Positions 9,710 to 18,016 of a stretch of DNA of 25,815 nt are shown here, piece after piece. The position numbers and the translations under genes were made by a program. The notes under the pieces were generated by a model, which had not been told where the DNA came from, searched no databases, and saw only the letters and a list, made by a program, of their open reading frames with translations. The stretch lies in NCBI GenBank assembly GCA_003157715.1, contig PMKK01000064.1:1-25815 (forward strand). Direction: 5' to 3'. Numbering within the stretch: position 1 is the first letter of the stretch; each line of letters starts with the position of its first letter. The stretch is from Actinomycetota bacterium (GTDB lineage: Bacteria > Actinomycetota > Thermoleophilia > UBA2241).

Positions 9710-11197
9710 GTGGAAACGACGCCGGCTCCCGGCAAGGAGCTCAACAAGTTCGGCTACGAGCAGGATTTCGACCGCACGCTCCATCGGTTCGCATCCTTTG
9801 CCATCGGCTTTTCATTCATCTCGATCACGACCGGCATCTTCACCACCTACGGCTCGATCCTGAACTCGTCCGGCCCGCTGGGCATCTGGACGTGGCCGAT
9901 CGTCATCGTCGGGCAGCTCATGGTGGCTCTCGTATTCGGCGCCCTGGCCAGCCGTATGCCGCTCGCCGGCTACACCTACCAGTGGATGTCGCGCCTGGCC
10001 AATCCGCTCATCGGCTGGCTGGTGGGCTGGTTCATGTTCGCCTTTCTTGTCGTCGACGTGGTGGCGGTCGACTACGCGGTCGCCTCGACGGTCGCTCCGG
10101 CCCTGTTCGGCTACACCGGCACGACGGCCAACTCGTGGGTCGTGACCGGCGCCGTCATCCTCGTGCAGTGCCTGCTCATCATGTTCTCGACCATCTGGTC
10201 CGAGCGCGTCAACAACGTCGCCGTAGGCACCGAGCTGATCGGCATCGGCGGTCTCACGATCCTCATCCTCATCGTCGGCGCGATCGGCAGCAAGCTCTAC
10301 TGGGGCCACCTCTTCAACCGCGGCGCCGCGGCTGCCACCCACTCGTACTTCGGCCTGGGCGGCGTCACCCACGACAGCCCCTGGGTGCTGGCGTTCCTGC
10401 TCGGTGCTTTCACCATCGTGGGCTTCGAGGCCTGCGGCAACCTGGCCGAGGAGACAGACGAGCCCGAGAAGGTCGTGCCCCGTGCCATGTGGATGTCGGT
10501 ACTGCTTTCGGGCGTCCTCGGCTTCCTCTTTCTGATCGCCATCACCGTGGCCACCTGGAACATCCCGGCGCTCACCGCCTCGGGCACGCCGGTGGCGGAC
10601 ATCGTCGACCACGTGCTGGGCTCGGTGGTGGGCAAGATCTTCCTCGTCATGGTCTTCTTCTCGATCTTCGCCTGCGGCCTCGTGATCTACATCACCGCCA
10701 GCCGCGTGGCCTGGGCGATGAGCCGCGACGAGCGTTTCCCCGGCTGGAAAGCCATGCGCCGGGTCAGCAAGTCGTACCGCACGCCGCTCATCGCGACGGT
10801 CGTCGTCGGCGTGATCCTCGAGGTCGTGCTGGCCGGTTTCGCGCAGAGCACCAGCGTACTGTTCAAGCTCTTCAGTGCCGCCACCCTCATGCCGGCGATC
10901 ATCTACTTCGTCACCGTCCTGCTCTACATCGGTGCCCGCAAGAAGCTGCCGCATGTTCCCGGGGGCTTCAGCCTTGGAGCCTGGGAGTGGCCGGTGATCA
11001 TCATCTCGCTCGTCTGGCTCGTGTTCGAGCTGTCGATCTTCCGCACCTCGTCGTTCAAGGATCCCTGGATCTACGTCGCCATCATGGTGGGTATCGGGCT
11101 CGTTTACTTCGTCTACATGCTCGCCACCAGACGTTCGTTCACCATGCCGGGTGAGGCGATCGAACCCGAGAAGGTAGCAGCGACCCCGGAGCGCTGA
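9710..11197 (+). CDS. APC-superfamily amino acid/amine permease (first copy)
   Basis: 495 residues from GTG 9710, preceded by AGAGGAGAT. About 12 transmembrane segments are visible. Family motifs include FSFISITTG near 34-42, SRMPLAGYTYQW at 81-92, and GFEACGNLAEETDEPEKVVPRAMW, which fit the amino acid/choline (GABA permease-like) branch of APC transporters. It would bring an amino acid, amine or amino-alcohol across the membrane by cation symport. It starts 82 nt after deoR. A paralogue lies at 16228-17745 on the other strand; both share the N-terminal FGY…R.L…FSF.SITT pattern. Finding this family next to a sugar-type kinase is unusual. Substrate unknown. Confidence 0.88.
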   Translation: METTPAPGKELNKFGYEQDFDRTLHRFASFAIGFSFISITTGIFTTYGSILNSSGPLGIWTWPIVIVGQLMVALVFGALASRMPLAGYTYQWMSRLANPLIGWLVGWFMFAFLVVDVVAVDYAVASTVAPALFGYTGTTANSWVVTGAVILVQCLLIMFSTIWSERVNNVAVGTELIGIGGLTILILIVGAIGSKLYWGHLFNRGAAAATHSYFGLGGVTHDSPWVLAFLLGAFTIVGFEACGNLAEETDEPEKVVPRAMWMSVLLSGVLGFLFLIAITVATWNIPALTASGTPVADIVDHVLGSVVGKIFLVMVFFSIFACGLVIYITASRVAWAMSRDERFPGWKAMRRVSKSYRTPLIATVVVGVILEVVLAGFAQSTSVLFKLFSAATLMPAIIYFVTVLLYIGARKKLPHVPGGFSLGAWEWPVIIISLVWLVFELSIFRTSSFKDPWIYVAIMVGIGLVYFVYMLATRRSFTMPGEAIEPEKVAATPER

Positions 11198-11271
11198 AGC
11201 GACGTCAGGCCGGCGCCGACGCCGGCTCAAACGCTCGCGCCGCCCGACGGCAGGCGGCGCAGACGGCACGA

Positions 11272-11312
11272 GCGGCGCGACGGCCCCGCCTTCATGGCGG
11301 CCGTCGCGCCGC
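11272..11312. terminator. Large hairpin between permease and kinase genes
   Basis: A perfect 14-bp stem (GCGGCGCGACGGCC at 11272-11285, GGCCGTCGCGCCGC at 11299-11312) with further GCC/GGC pairing around TTCAT. No T-run. It could end, attenuate or stabilise the upstream message within the 173-bp gap before the kinase. Confidence 0.5.
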
Positions 11313-11370
11313 ATCTCCCGGCCGCGCACTCAGCCGATCGTGCAAGATCCGATCGTGGAAAGGCAAGCGC

Positions 11371-12903
11371 ATGTCGAAGAAGTACATTCTGGCCCACGAC
11401 ACCGGCACCGGCGGCGACAAAGCGGTGCTGACCGACCTCGAGGGCCGCATCGTCGAATCGGCCTACCGGCCCTACGAGGTCTACTACCCACGGTCGGATT
11501 GGGCCGAGCAGGACCCCGACGAGCTGTGGCGGGCCTTCGCGGCCACCACGCGCGAGGTGATCGAGAAGTCCGGGATCGACGCCGCGGAGGTGGCCGGAGT
11601 CGGCGTCTCGGCGCAGATGTTCAACCTGCTGCCGGTCGACGAGGACTGCCGTCCGGTAACGCGCATGCTGAGCTGGCTGGACGTGCGCAGCGTACGGCAG
11701 GCCGACCGCGTGCTGACCGACGAGATGCGGGGCTTCATGTATGAGCACACCGCCAACATGCCGACCGCCAAGGACGTGGTGCCCAAGATCCTGTGGCTCA
11801 AGGAGGAGCGCCCCGACCTGTGGGAGCGCACCCGCTGGCTGCTGGACTGCAAGGAGTACATCCTGTTCAAGCTGACCGGCGAAGTGGCCATCGATTGGCA
11901 CGGGGCGAGCGTCTTCTTTTTGTTCAACCCCCAGACGAAGACCTGGGACGAGGAGGTCTGCGCCCGACTCGGTATCCCGGTGGAGAAGCTGCCACCGGCG
12001 TACCCGTCGACGCACGTGATCGGCGAGGTGACCCCGCGGGCGGCAGAGCAGACCGGCCTGCGAGCGGGCACGCCCGTCGTGCTGTGCGCCGGCGATGTCG
12101 CGGTAGCGCAATCCGGCTCAGGAGCAAACCAGGAAGGCAAAGCCCACCTGTGCATCGGTACGGCCACCTGGGTCGGCGTCTCCAGCACGACGCTGCGCAA
12201 CGACCCTGAGAAGCCGTTCTGGGCGCTCAATCACATCGACCCGGACAAATGGATCATCGCCGGCGAGATGGAGACCGGCGGCGGCGCCCTGCAGTGGTAC
12301 CGCAACCTGCTCGGCGGCGAGGAAGCACGCCTGGCCAAAGAGCGCGGCATCTCGACCTACCAGGTCTTCGACGAGCTGGCGGCTACCGCACCGGCCGGCA
12401 GCGACCACCTCTTCTTCACCCCCTGGCTTTCGGGCGAACGTGCTCCGGTGCTCGACCACTACGCCCGTGGCGGGTTCCTGGGGCTTTCCATGGGTCACAC
12501 CCGCGCCCACCTGACCCGCTCGGTGATGGAGGGGGTCGCGTTCCACATTCGCTGGATCATCGAGGCGATGGAGAAGGTCGGCTTCAGCATAGACGCGATG
12601 CAGGCGATCGGCGGAGGCAGCGTCAGCCCACTCTGGACACAGATCATCGCCGACGTCACGGCGCGGCAGCTGAACGTCGTCGAGAACCCGCTCGAGGCCG
12701 GTGCGATGGGCGCGGCCCTGGCCGTGGCGGTGGGGCTGGGCATCTACCCGGATATGGACGCGGTGGATGAGCTGATCAAGGTGAAGCGCAGGTTCGAGCC
12801 GCAAGAGGCGGCTCAGGCGGTCTACGAGCGTATGTATCCGACGTTTCGCCAGTTCTACGCGGCCCTGGCCCCGATCTACAGGTCAAGCGCGACGGACGAC
12901 TGA
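11371..12903 (+). CDS. FGGY-family carbohydrate kinase (xylulokinase-like)
   Basis: 510 residues from ATG 11371 with GGAAAGG about 8 nt upstream. The two actin-like ATPase domains of FGGY kinases are complete. The N-terminal phosphate loop is HDTGTGGDKA (D10, T11, G12); the catalytic Asp is D242 in CAGDVAVAQ; the adenosine loop GGGS is at 414-417; an AGAMGAALAVAVGLG helix follows. It phosphorylates a sugar, ketose or polyol with ATP in the cytoplasm. Overall shape is closest to XylB, but the usual xylulokinase GAGDNAA motif is altered, so the sugar is uncertain. It is downstream of deoR and the permease and upstream of the GH114 gene, probably one catabolic unit. Confidence 0.88.
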   Translation: MSKKYILAHDTGTGGDKAVLTDLEGRIVESAYRPYEVYYPRSDWAEQDPDELWRAFAATTREVIEKSGIDAAEVAGVGVSAQMFNLLPVDEDCRPVTRMLSWLDVRSVRQADRVLTDEMRGFMYEHTANMPTAKDVVPKILWLKEERPDLWERTRWLLDCKEYILFKLTGEVAIDWHGASVFFLFNPQTKTWDEEVCARLGIPVEKLPPAYPSTHVIGEVTPRAAEQTGLRAGTPVVLCAGDVAVAQSGSGANQEGKAHLCIGTATWVGVSSTTLRNDPEKPFWALNHIDPDKWIIAGEMETGGGALQWYRNLLGGEEARLAKERGISTYQVFDELAATAPAGSDHLFFTPWLSGERAPVLDHYARGGFLGLSMGHTRAHLTRSVMEGVAFHIRWIIEAMEKVGFSIDAMQAIGGGSVSPLWTQIIADVTARQLNVVENPLEAGAMGAALAVAVGLGIYPDMDAVDELIKVKRRFEPQEAAQAVYERMYPTFRQFYAALAPIYRSSATDD

Positions 12904-12950
12904 GCCTTCCCGGCACCCTCCGGCCGTCACGACGCGAACGCCGCGTGTTG

Positions 12951-12979
12951 TTGCTTTGTGAGCGATTCGTCACTAGTAT
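12951..12979 (+). promoter_or_regulatory. Candidate promoter of the GH114 gene
   Basis: TTGCTT (12951-12956) and TAGTAT (12974-12979) are 17 bp apart, about 75 nt before the GH114 start. The gene may thus be transcribed separately from the kinase. Confidence 0.45.
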
Positions 12980-13055
12980 CGCCAAAAGTGAGCGCGCTCG
13001 ACCGTTCACCGCCGTCGCGCGCCTCGATCACGTGGGCCGAGCCATGGGGGGCAGC

Positions 13056-16000
13056 ATGCGCCGCAAGCGTCTTGTTCTCGCAATCGCTCTGACGGCGGCA
13101 GGAGCCGCGCTGTTCGCGGTCGCCGCGGGCGGGGCTCAAAGGAGCGCCGCGGCGCCGGCCGGCGCGGACGCTCCGGCACGGACGGCAGCGCGGACGGCCT
13201 CTCCCGCTTCGTCTCCCGCATCGTCTCCCGCGGCCTCGTGCACGCCGTCGCCGCTGATCGAGGGCTTCGCCGGGCCGAGCCGCTTTCTCAGCGTCACCGA
13301 CGACAACGACCGGTTCGTCAAGGGCAGGCCGGACGTGGCGATCAGGCGCGTCCGCTACGTGCCCGGCAAGCTCGGCGGCTGCATGCGTGTCGACTTCTCC
13401 ATGCGCGGCGGTCTCTGGAAGAACGTCATGGTCGAGGTCAACAAGCGCGTGCCGCTCAACCTTACCGGCCAGGACACGCTCAAGCTCACCATGAAGGGCG
13501 ATTGGGCCGACAAGGGCGGGGCCCAGTCGGTGACCGTGGCCCTGACCATGCTGAACGGCGCCCTTTACTACCAGTCGCTGACGGTCACCAGGTCGTGGAA
13601 GACCTACGACATGGCGCTCGACGCTTCGGGCTCGGCCTGGGGTACCGACGGGCCCAACTGGGGGGCGCGCGACGTCTTCACGCTCGACAAGATCGCCACC
13701 ATCACCTTCTTCGTCAGCCCGCCCAGGACCGGCAACTACAGCCTCTACTTTGACGACCTGGCGGTCACCGGCGGCACCGTGCTGCCCTACGTCGACGACG
13801 ACGCTCCGGTAGCCGAGAAGTTCACCTCGATCCCCTACGCCATCGGGCAGGCGGTCGACGACATGGGCTGGCGCGACTGGGACAATCGCCGCAAGAACGT
13901 GCGCGACTACCAGGTCCTGCTCCACGAGAAGGCCTCGCTGGCCGACTACCAGACGGTGGTCGACATCGGCAAGGCGGCCGGCACTCGCCTGACGACGGTG
14001 TGGGTCATGCAGGATCTCGACAAGTACGATACCTGCGCCAAGGCCAGGTACAACACGCCTGTCGCGAAGTACGACATGACGAGCGACGGCACCCGCTGGC
14101 GCAACCGCATCACGCCCGATCAGCGCGGCATCATCGGCGTCGTCAAGCGCAACGCCGCGTTCATGGAGTTCGGCATGCACGGCGTCTCGCACGAGCACTT
14201 CCGCCACGGCGTCGAGCAACGTGCCGAGTACGCTCACATCGACGAGAGCAAGCCGGGCCGCGCCAAGACGTGGGGCTGGGCCGACATGAACCTCAAGGCG
14301 CAGTGCTTTCGCCAGCTCATCCGCCAGTACTTCACTAAACAGGAGCTCAACATGCCGGTCGCCGAGGTGCCGCCGGCGCACGCCTACTACTACAGCAAGA
14401 CCGACCCGCACACGACCGGCGCGCTGCTGCACAAGTACGGTGTCAAGTACGTAAACGGCGGCATCAACGTCTCGACCAACGTGCGCGACGGCTACTTCAT
14501 CGACCACGGCGTGATCTTCGTGAATCGCGCCTACGGCACCAACTGGGACTGGGTCGGCTCGACGCCCTGGGAGGGCTACTGGAACGACTTCGACGCGCCT
14601 TACTACCCGTCCGACAAGTACGGCTGGGTCGAGGCGCACTTCCCCAACCTGTGGGGCGCCCAGGCCAAATGGGTGAAGTACCTGCTGGGCATCAACGACA
14701 GCCAGAACCGCTACCTGCCCAAGAACTCGGCGCAGTGCTCGTGGCAGTACCTCTACCACAAGTTCGGCACGATCACCGAGTCGGGCGGCACCTACACCAT
14801 CGACCTCACCAGGGTCGATCCCGCCGCCTACAGCTACGACCTGCTCGGCGGCATGGTGCTCAAGACCTGGGTCGGCGACAAGCAGGTCTCCTCGGTGGCC
14901 CTCACGAACGGCGCCGCCGTTCTGGGTTACTGGAAGGACACCTTCGGCTACGCCTACCTGCTCATCGGCAAGAACGGCAATCCGATGGGGCGCCTCGACC
15001 CCGCCGTCTACCAGATGACGGTGACCTTCGGCGACCAGACGATGCCGTCCTACGTCGACCTGAACGGGGCGACCTACAACGTCTACTCGCTCGCGACGGA
15101 CGCGCACCGGGCCTCGCTGAAGCTGCAGATGTACGGGCGTCAGACGGTCAAGGTGAAGCTGCCGTTCACGCCGGCGTCGGTGGAGTGCGACAACCCGCGG
15201 CTCATGGTCGGCAAGTGGAGCTACGCCGACGGCTTCCTGAGCATGGACGTGCGCGGCACCCGCCTGACCGGCGAGACCGGCACGATCACGATCAGCGACA
15301 CCCCCTCGGTGCAGCCCGCCTGGACCCAGGTAGACGACTTTCTCTACCAGCTTCAGCACCTGGACCTGCTCGCGGCGGGCGCCAGCCACTTCGACCTGGT
15401 CATCACCGACTACGCGGAAAACGGCCACGAGTCGACGCGCTTCACGCCCGCGCAGATCGCGACCCTGCAGCACAGCCCCGGCGGCGCCAAGCGCGTGCTC
15501 GCCTACATGAGCATCGGCGAAGCCGAGACCTACCGCTGGTACTGGAAGAAAGCCTGGGACGCAAACCACGACGGCGTGCCCGACAAGGGCGCGCCATCGT
15601 GGCTGGGCCCGTCAAACCCCGACTGGATCGACAACTACAAGGTGCGCTACTGGGAGCCGGGCTGGCAGAAGCTGATCTACGGCACGCCGCACAGCTACCT
15701 CGACAAGATCATCGCCGACGGCTACGACGGCGTGTACCTCGACATCATCGACGCCTACGAATACTGGAGTCCCGGGGGCGGCGGCAAACCAGTGCGCAAG
15801 ACCGCCGAGCAGGACATGGTCGACTTCGTGCGCGCTCTGGCCCACTACGCGCGGGTGGTCAAGGGCAAGCCCGACTTCGCCATCTTCCCGCAGAACGGCG
15901 CCGACCTGGGCAAGCACGCCGACTACATGGCCGACGTCACGGGCGTCGGCCAGGAGGACACCTGGTACGACGGCGACGCGATCTCGCCCTGGACGGCCGA

Positions 16001-16184
16001 GACGTTACCGGCGCTCGCGCGCTTCGCGAGCGCCGGTAAGCTCGTGCTGTGCACCGACTACTGCCGGCGGCCCGCTCACATCGACCGCTTCTACGCCAAG
16101 GCGCAAGCGCTGGGCTACGTGCCCTACGCGACGGTGCGCGACCTCGACAAGATGATCGTGAACCCCGGGCACAGCCCCGACTGA
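13056..16184 (+). CDS. Secreted multidomain protein: beta-sandwich, deacetylase-like domain, C-terminal GH114
   Basis: 1042 residues from ATG 13056, where MRRKRLVLAIALTAAGAALF forms a clean signal peptide; ATG 13044 is possible. An Ala/Ser/Pro linker runs to about 66. Residues about 68-242 form a carbohydrate-binding-like beta-sandwich (GFAGPSRFLSVTDDN … YSLYFDDLAV). About 245-560 resembles a polysaccharide-deacetylase barrel: DDMGWRDWDN (268-277), HGVSHEHFRHG (375-385) and PPAHAYYYS (439-447), though I cannot confirm a full NodB His/His/Asp set. About 580-750 is another beta-rich region. About 752-1035 is a TM1410/GH114 domain (endo-alpha-1,4-polygalactosaminidase type), with ITDYAENG, LAYMSIGEAE (815-824) and YDGVYLDIID (890-899). 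It would deacetylate and cut a galactosamine-type polymer outside the cell. PelA of pseudomonads also joins a hydrolase and a deacetylase, but in the opposite order. Confidence 0.8.
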   Translation: MRRKRLVLAIALTAAGAALFAVAAGGAQRSAAAPAGADAPARTAARTASPASSPASSPAASCTPSPLIEGFAGPSRFLSVTDDNDRFVKGRPDVAIRRVRYVPGKLGGCMRVDFSMRGGLWKNVMVEVNKRVPLNLTGQDTLKLTMKGDWADKGGAQSVTVALTMLNGALYYQSLTVTRSWKTYDMALDASGSAWGTDGPNWGARDVFTLDKIATITFFVSPPRTGNYSLYFDDLAVTGGTVLPYVDDDAPVAEKFTSIPYAIGQAVDDMGWRDWDNRRKNVRDYQVLLHEKASLADYQTVVDIGKAAGTRLTTVWVMQDLDKYDTCAKARYNTPVAKYDMTSDGTRWRNRITPDQRGIIGVVKRNAAFMEFGMHGVSHEHFRHGVEQRAEYAHIDESKPGRAKTWGWADMNLKAQCFRQLIRQYFTKQELNMPVAEVPPAHAYYYSKTDPHTTGALLHKYGVKYVNGGINVSTNVRDGYFIDHGVIFVNRAYGTNWDWVGSTPWEGYWNDFDAPYYPSDKYGWVEAHFPNLWGAQAKWVKYLLGINDSQNRYLPKNSAQCSWQYLYHKFGTITESGGTYTIDLTRVDPAAYSYDLLGGMVLKTWVGDKQVSSVALTNGAAVLGYWKDTFGYAYLLIGKNGNPMGRLDPAVYQMTVTFGDQTMPSYVDLNGATYNVYSLATDAHRASLKLQMYGRQTVKVKLPFTPASVECDNPRLMVGKWSYADGFLSMDVRGTRLTGETGTITISDTPSVQPAWTQVDDFLYQLQHLDLLAAGASHFDLVITDYAENGHESTRFTPAQIATLQHSPGGAKRVLAYMSIGEAETYRWYWKKAWDANHDGVPDKGAPSWLGPSNPDWIDNYKVRYWEPGWQKLIYGTPHSYLDKIIADGYDGVYLDIIDAYEYWSPGGGGKPVRKTAEQDMVDFVRALAHYARVVKGKPDFAIFPQNGADLGKHADYMADVTGVGQEDTWYDGDAISPWTAETLPALARFASAGKLVLCTDYCRRPAHIDRFYAKAQALGYVPYATVRDLDKMIVNPGHSPD

Positions 16185-16227
16185 GGCGCGGGCCCGGCGC
16201 CGGTGCCAGCCGATCGGACTCCGCTCG

Positions 16228-17745
16228 TCACACGCCGCTCTCGCTGGGCTCAGGCTCGAGGACTTTCGGGTCGGCGTCCGAGACTGCTCCCGGCACACCC
16301 GCCGTGCCCGACTTGAGCCGCCAGTGAAGCGCCGCCACGTACCACACCACCCCGACTCCGAACGTGCCCGCGACCGCGATATCCGCCTGATGGAACATCG
16401 GCTGTAGCGTCAGCATGAGCAGGGCGGCGATCAGCCACACGAAAGAGATGCCGAAGACGACCTTCGACCATTTTCCCAGGGTGAACATGCCGGGCACATG
16501 AAACGCTTCGAGCTCGCGCCGCTTCACCGCATAGGCCACGACGATCAGCAGATAGTAGACGAACGGCAGGATAGACGTCGCGCCCACCAGCACGTCGAAC
16601 GTGCTGACCTGGTAGTAGGCGTACACGAGCATCAGGATCGCCAGCACTGCCCCGACCACGAGGGCGGTCGCGGGCACCTGCGACGTGCCGTTGACGCTGC
16701 GCAGCTGCCGCGAGAACGGGATCACATTGTCACGCGACAAGGCGAAGACGAGCCTGCCCATGACGGCCACCACCGAGAGGCACGTGCCGAGCACGGCGAC
16801 CAGCGGAAACACCAGAGCGACGCGGGCACCGGCGTTGCCGAGCCAGTAGGCGACCACGTCGTAGACGGGTGTGTACGAGCCGGCCACGGCGGCCATGTGT
16901 CCGGTGGGCACCGCCGAGGCAAAGCAGATGAGCGCGATCATGCCGAACAGGCCGGTGCCGACGAGCGACCAGATGACGGCTCTGGGCACGGCGCGCCGGG
17001 CGCCGACACTCTCCTCCGACATGTCGGCGGCGGCTTCGAACCCGGTGAGGGCGAAGAAGCCCATGACCATGGCGCCGACGACGGCGCCCCAGACCGCCGA
17101 GCCGTGAACGCCGTTGGTATTGAACAGCGAGACGGTGTGAGAGGCGGGCTTGGCAAGCGCGGCGATGGCGACGATGAGCGCGATCACCAGCGTCGAGACG
17201 ATCTCACAGAACACGGCCACGTTGTTGACGCGGGCAAAGAGCCTGACGCCGACCAGGTTCACAAGGGTCAGCACGATCACCGTCGCGATCGCGATGAGAA
17301 GCAGATCGACATTGCTCAGCGTCCAGCCGAAGATGACGCCGAGGAAGGGCGCCACCAGCACGTAGCTGATGGTCGCGACGCACGTGAGCAGATAGACGAA
17401 GACGAAGATGGCGATGAACCAGCCGTAGCCGGGGTTGATCAGCCGGGAGCCCCATTGGTAGGAGTAGCCGGCCAGGGGAATGCGGGACCCCAGCTCGGCG
17501 ATCACGAAGGCAACGAAGAGCTGACCTAAGAGAACAAGCGGCCAGAACCAGATACTGGCGGTGCCGAACTTGCCCAGGCCGAAGCCGAAGTTGACGTACA
17601 CGCTCGTAGTGATGGACATGAACGAAAAGGAGATGCCCAGCACCGCGAGCGGCTTCAGCGAGCGCCTGAGCTGCTGACGATAGCCGAACGTCTGCAGGAT
17701 CTCTTCGTCGCGAGCGGCGGTTGTGGAGCTGACGTCTTCGGCCAC
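16228..17745 (-). CDS. APC-superfamily amino acid/amine permease (second copy)
   Basis: 505 residues from GTG 17745 with GGGGGGAC just upstream. About 12 transmembrane segments. SRIPLAGYSYQW (87-98) and GFEAAADMSEESVGARRAVPRAVIW match the same positions in the permease at 9710-11197, so the two are paralogues of the amino acid/choline branch. Sequence divergence is large, so the duplication is old or the genes came separately. It faces the GH114 gene tail to tail (43 bp between). Upstream lie two inverted repeats and an AT-rich promoter region, indicating its own regulation. Substrate unknown; import of amines or amino sugars is only an inference from neighbours. Confidence 0.88.
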   Translation of the reverse strand: MAEDVSSTTAARDEEILQTFGYRQQLRRSLKPLAVLGISFSFMSITTSVYVNFGFGLGKFGTASIWFWPLVLLGQLFVAFVIAELGSRIPLAGYSYQWGSRLINPGYGWFIAIFVFVYLLTCVATISYVLVAPFLGVIFGWTLSNVDLLLIAIATVIVLTLVNLVGVRLFARVNNVAVFCEIVSTLVIALIVAIAALAKPASHTVSLFNTNGVHGSAVWGAVVGAMVMGFFALTGFEAAADMSEESVGARRAVPRAVIWSLVGTGLFGMIALICFASAVPTGHMAAVAGSYTPVYDVVAYWLGNAGARVALVFPLVAVLGTCLSVVAVMGRLVFALSRDNVIPFSRQLRSVNGTSQVPATALVVGAVLAILMLVYAYYQVSTFDVLVGATSILPFVYYLLIVVAYAVKRRELEAFHVPGMFTLGKWSKVVFGISFVWLIAALLMLTLQPMFHQADIAVAGTFGVGVVWYVAALHWRLKSGTAGVPGAVSDADPKVLEPEPSESGV

Positions 17746-17797
17746 GATGTCCCCCTAGTTTTGCACCGGCAGAACACTCTTAACGGCTCATCTCATG

Positions 17798-17812
17798 CAG
17801 AATAATATTCTG
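17798..17812. promoter_or_regulatory. Perfect 15-bp palindrome over a -10-like box of the second permease
   Basis: CAGAATA-A-TATTCTG. On the minus strand it contains TATTAT, a good -10 match, so a repressor bound here would block the permease promoter. The local AT-rich composition is unlike the neighbourhood. Confidence 0.45.
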
Positions 17813-17838
17813 TAATGCTGCTTCATATACGCTGAGAT

Positions 17839-17870
17839 GACTGTTTCAGTATCCACAACCTGAACCAGTC
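17839..17870. promoter_or_regulatory. Long inverted repeat with a central CCACAA
   Basis: GACTGTTTCAG (17839-17849) and CTGAACCAGTC (17860-17870) pair at 10 of 11 positions around a 10-nt spacer that contains CCACAA. It lies in the divergent region between the permease and the metallo-hydrolase and could be an operator or a leader hairpin. Confidence 0.45.
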
Positions 17871-17923
17871 TCTTCTTAAACTTATAGGACGCGGCTGTCA
17901 AGACTTTCCGCGAGCGTCGTTTC

Positions 17924-17952
17924 TTGACGGCCCGGACTCGCGGCCGAATACT
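17924..17952 (+). promoter_or_regulatory. Promoter of the metallo-hydrolase unit
   Basis: TTGACG (17924-17929) and AATACT (17947-17952) with 17-bp spacing. The expected start site near 17959 is only a few bases before ATG 17964, so a leaderless first ORF is possible. Confidence 0.5.
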
Positions 17953-17963
17953 GTACCTCCGCT

Positions 17964-18016
17964 ATGGAGCACCGGGAGCCGCGTTGAACCAGCTCGACCG
18001 CGACATCGTGCCGTGA
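17964..18016 (+). other. Two minimal overlapping upstream ORFs leading into the metallo-hydrolase
   Basis: ATG 17964 opens a 7-codon frame (MEHREPR) whose stop TGA (17985-17987) overlaps a TTG start at 17984. That TTG has GGGAG 5 nt upstream and opens a 10-codon frame (MNQLDRDIVP), whose stop TGA (18014-18016) overlaps the GTG 18013 of the metallo-hydrolase. The GTG itself has no visible ribosome site, so translational coupling would explain its use. The second peptide loosely resembles the N-terminus of Lrp/AsnC regulators, possibly a remnant. Confidence 0.35.

Noticed and set aside
9812..11329. 505-codon minus-strand ORF opposite the first permease
   Set aside because: Charged, low-complexity complement of a transmembrane gene; no domain.
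12927..15569. 880-codon minus-strand ORF opposite the GH114 gene
   Set aside because: No family motif, His/Val/Arg-rich shadow composition; the plus strand has signal peptide and domain motifs. Typical antisense frame in high-GC DNA.
16498..17529. 343-codon plus-strand ORF opposite the second permease
   Set aside because: Asp/His/Arg-rich complement of membrane helices, no recognisable fold.
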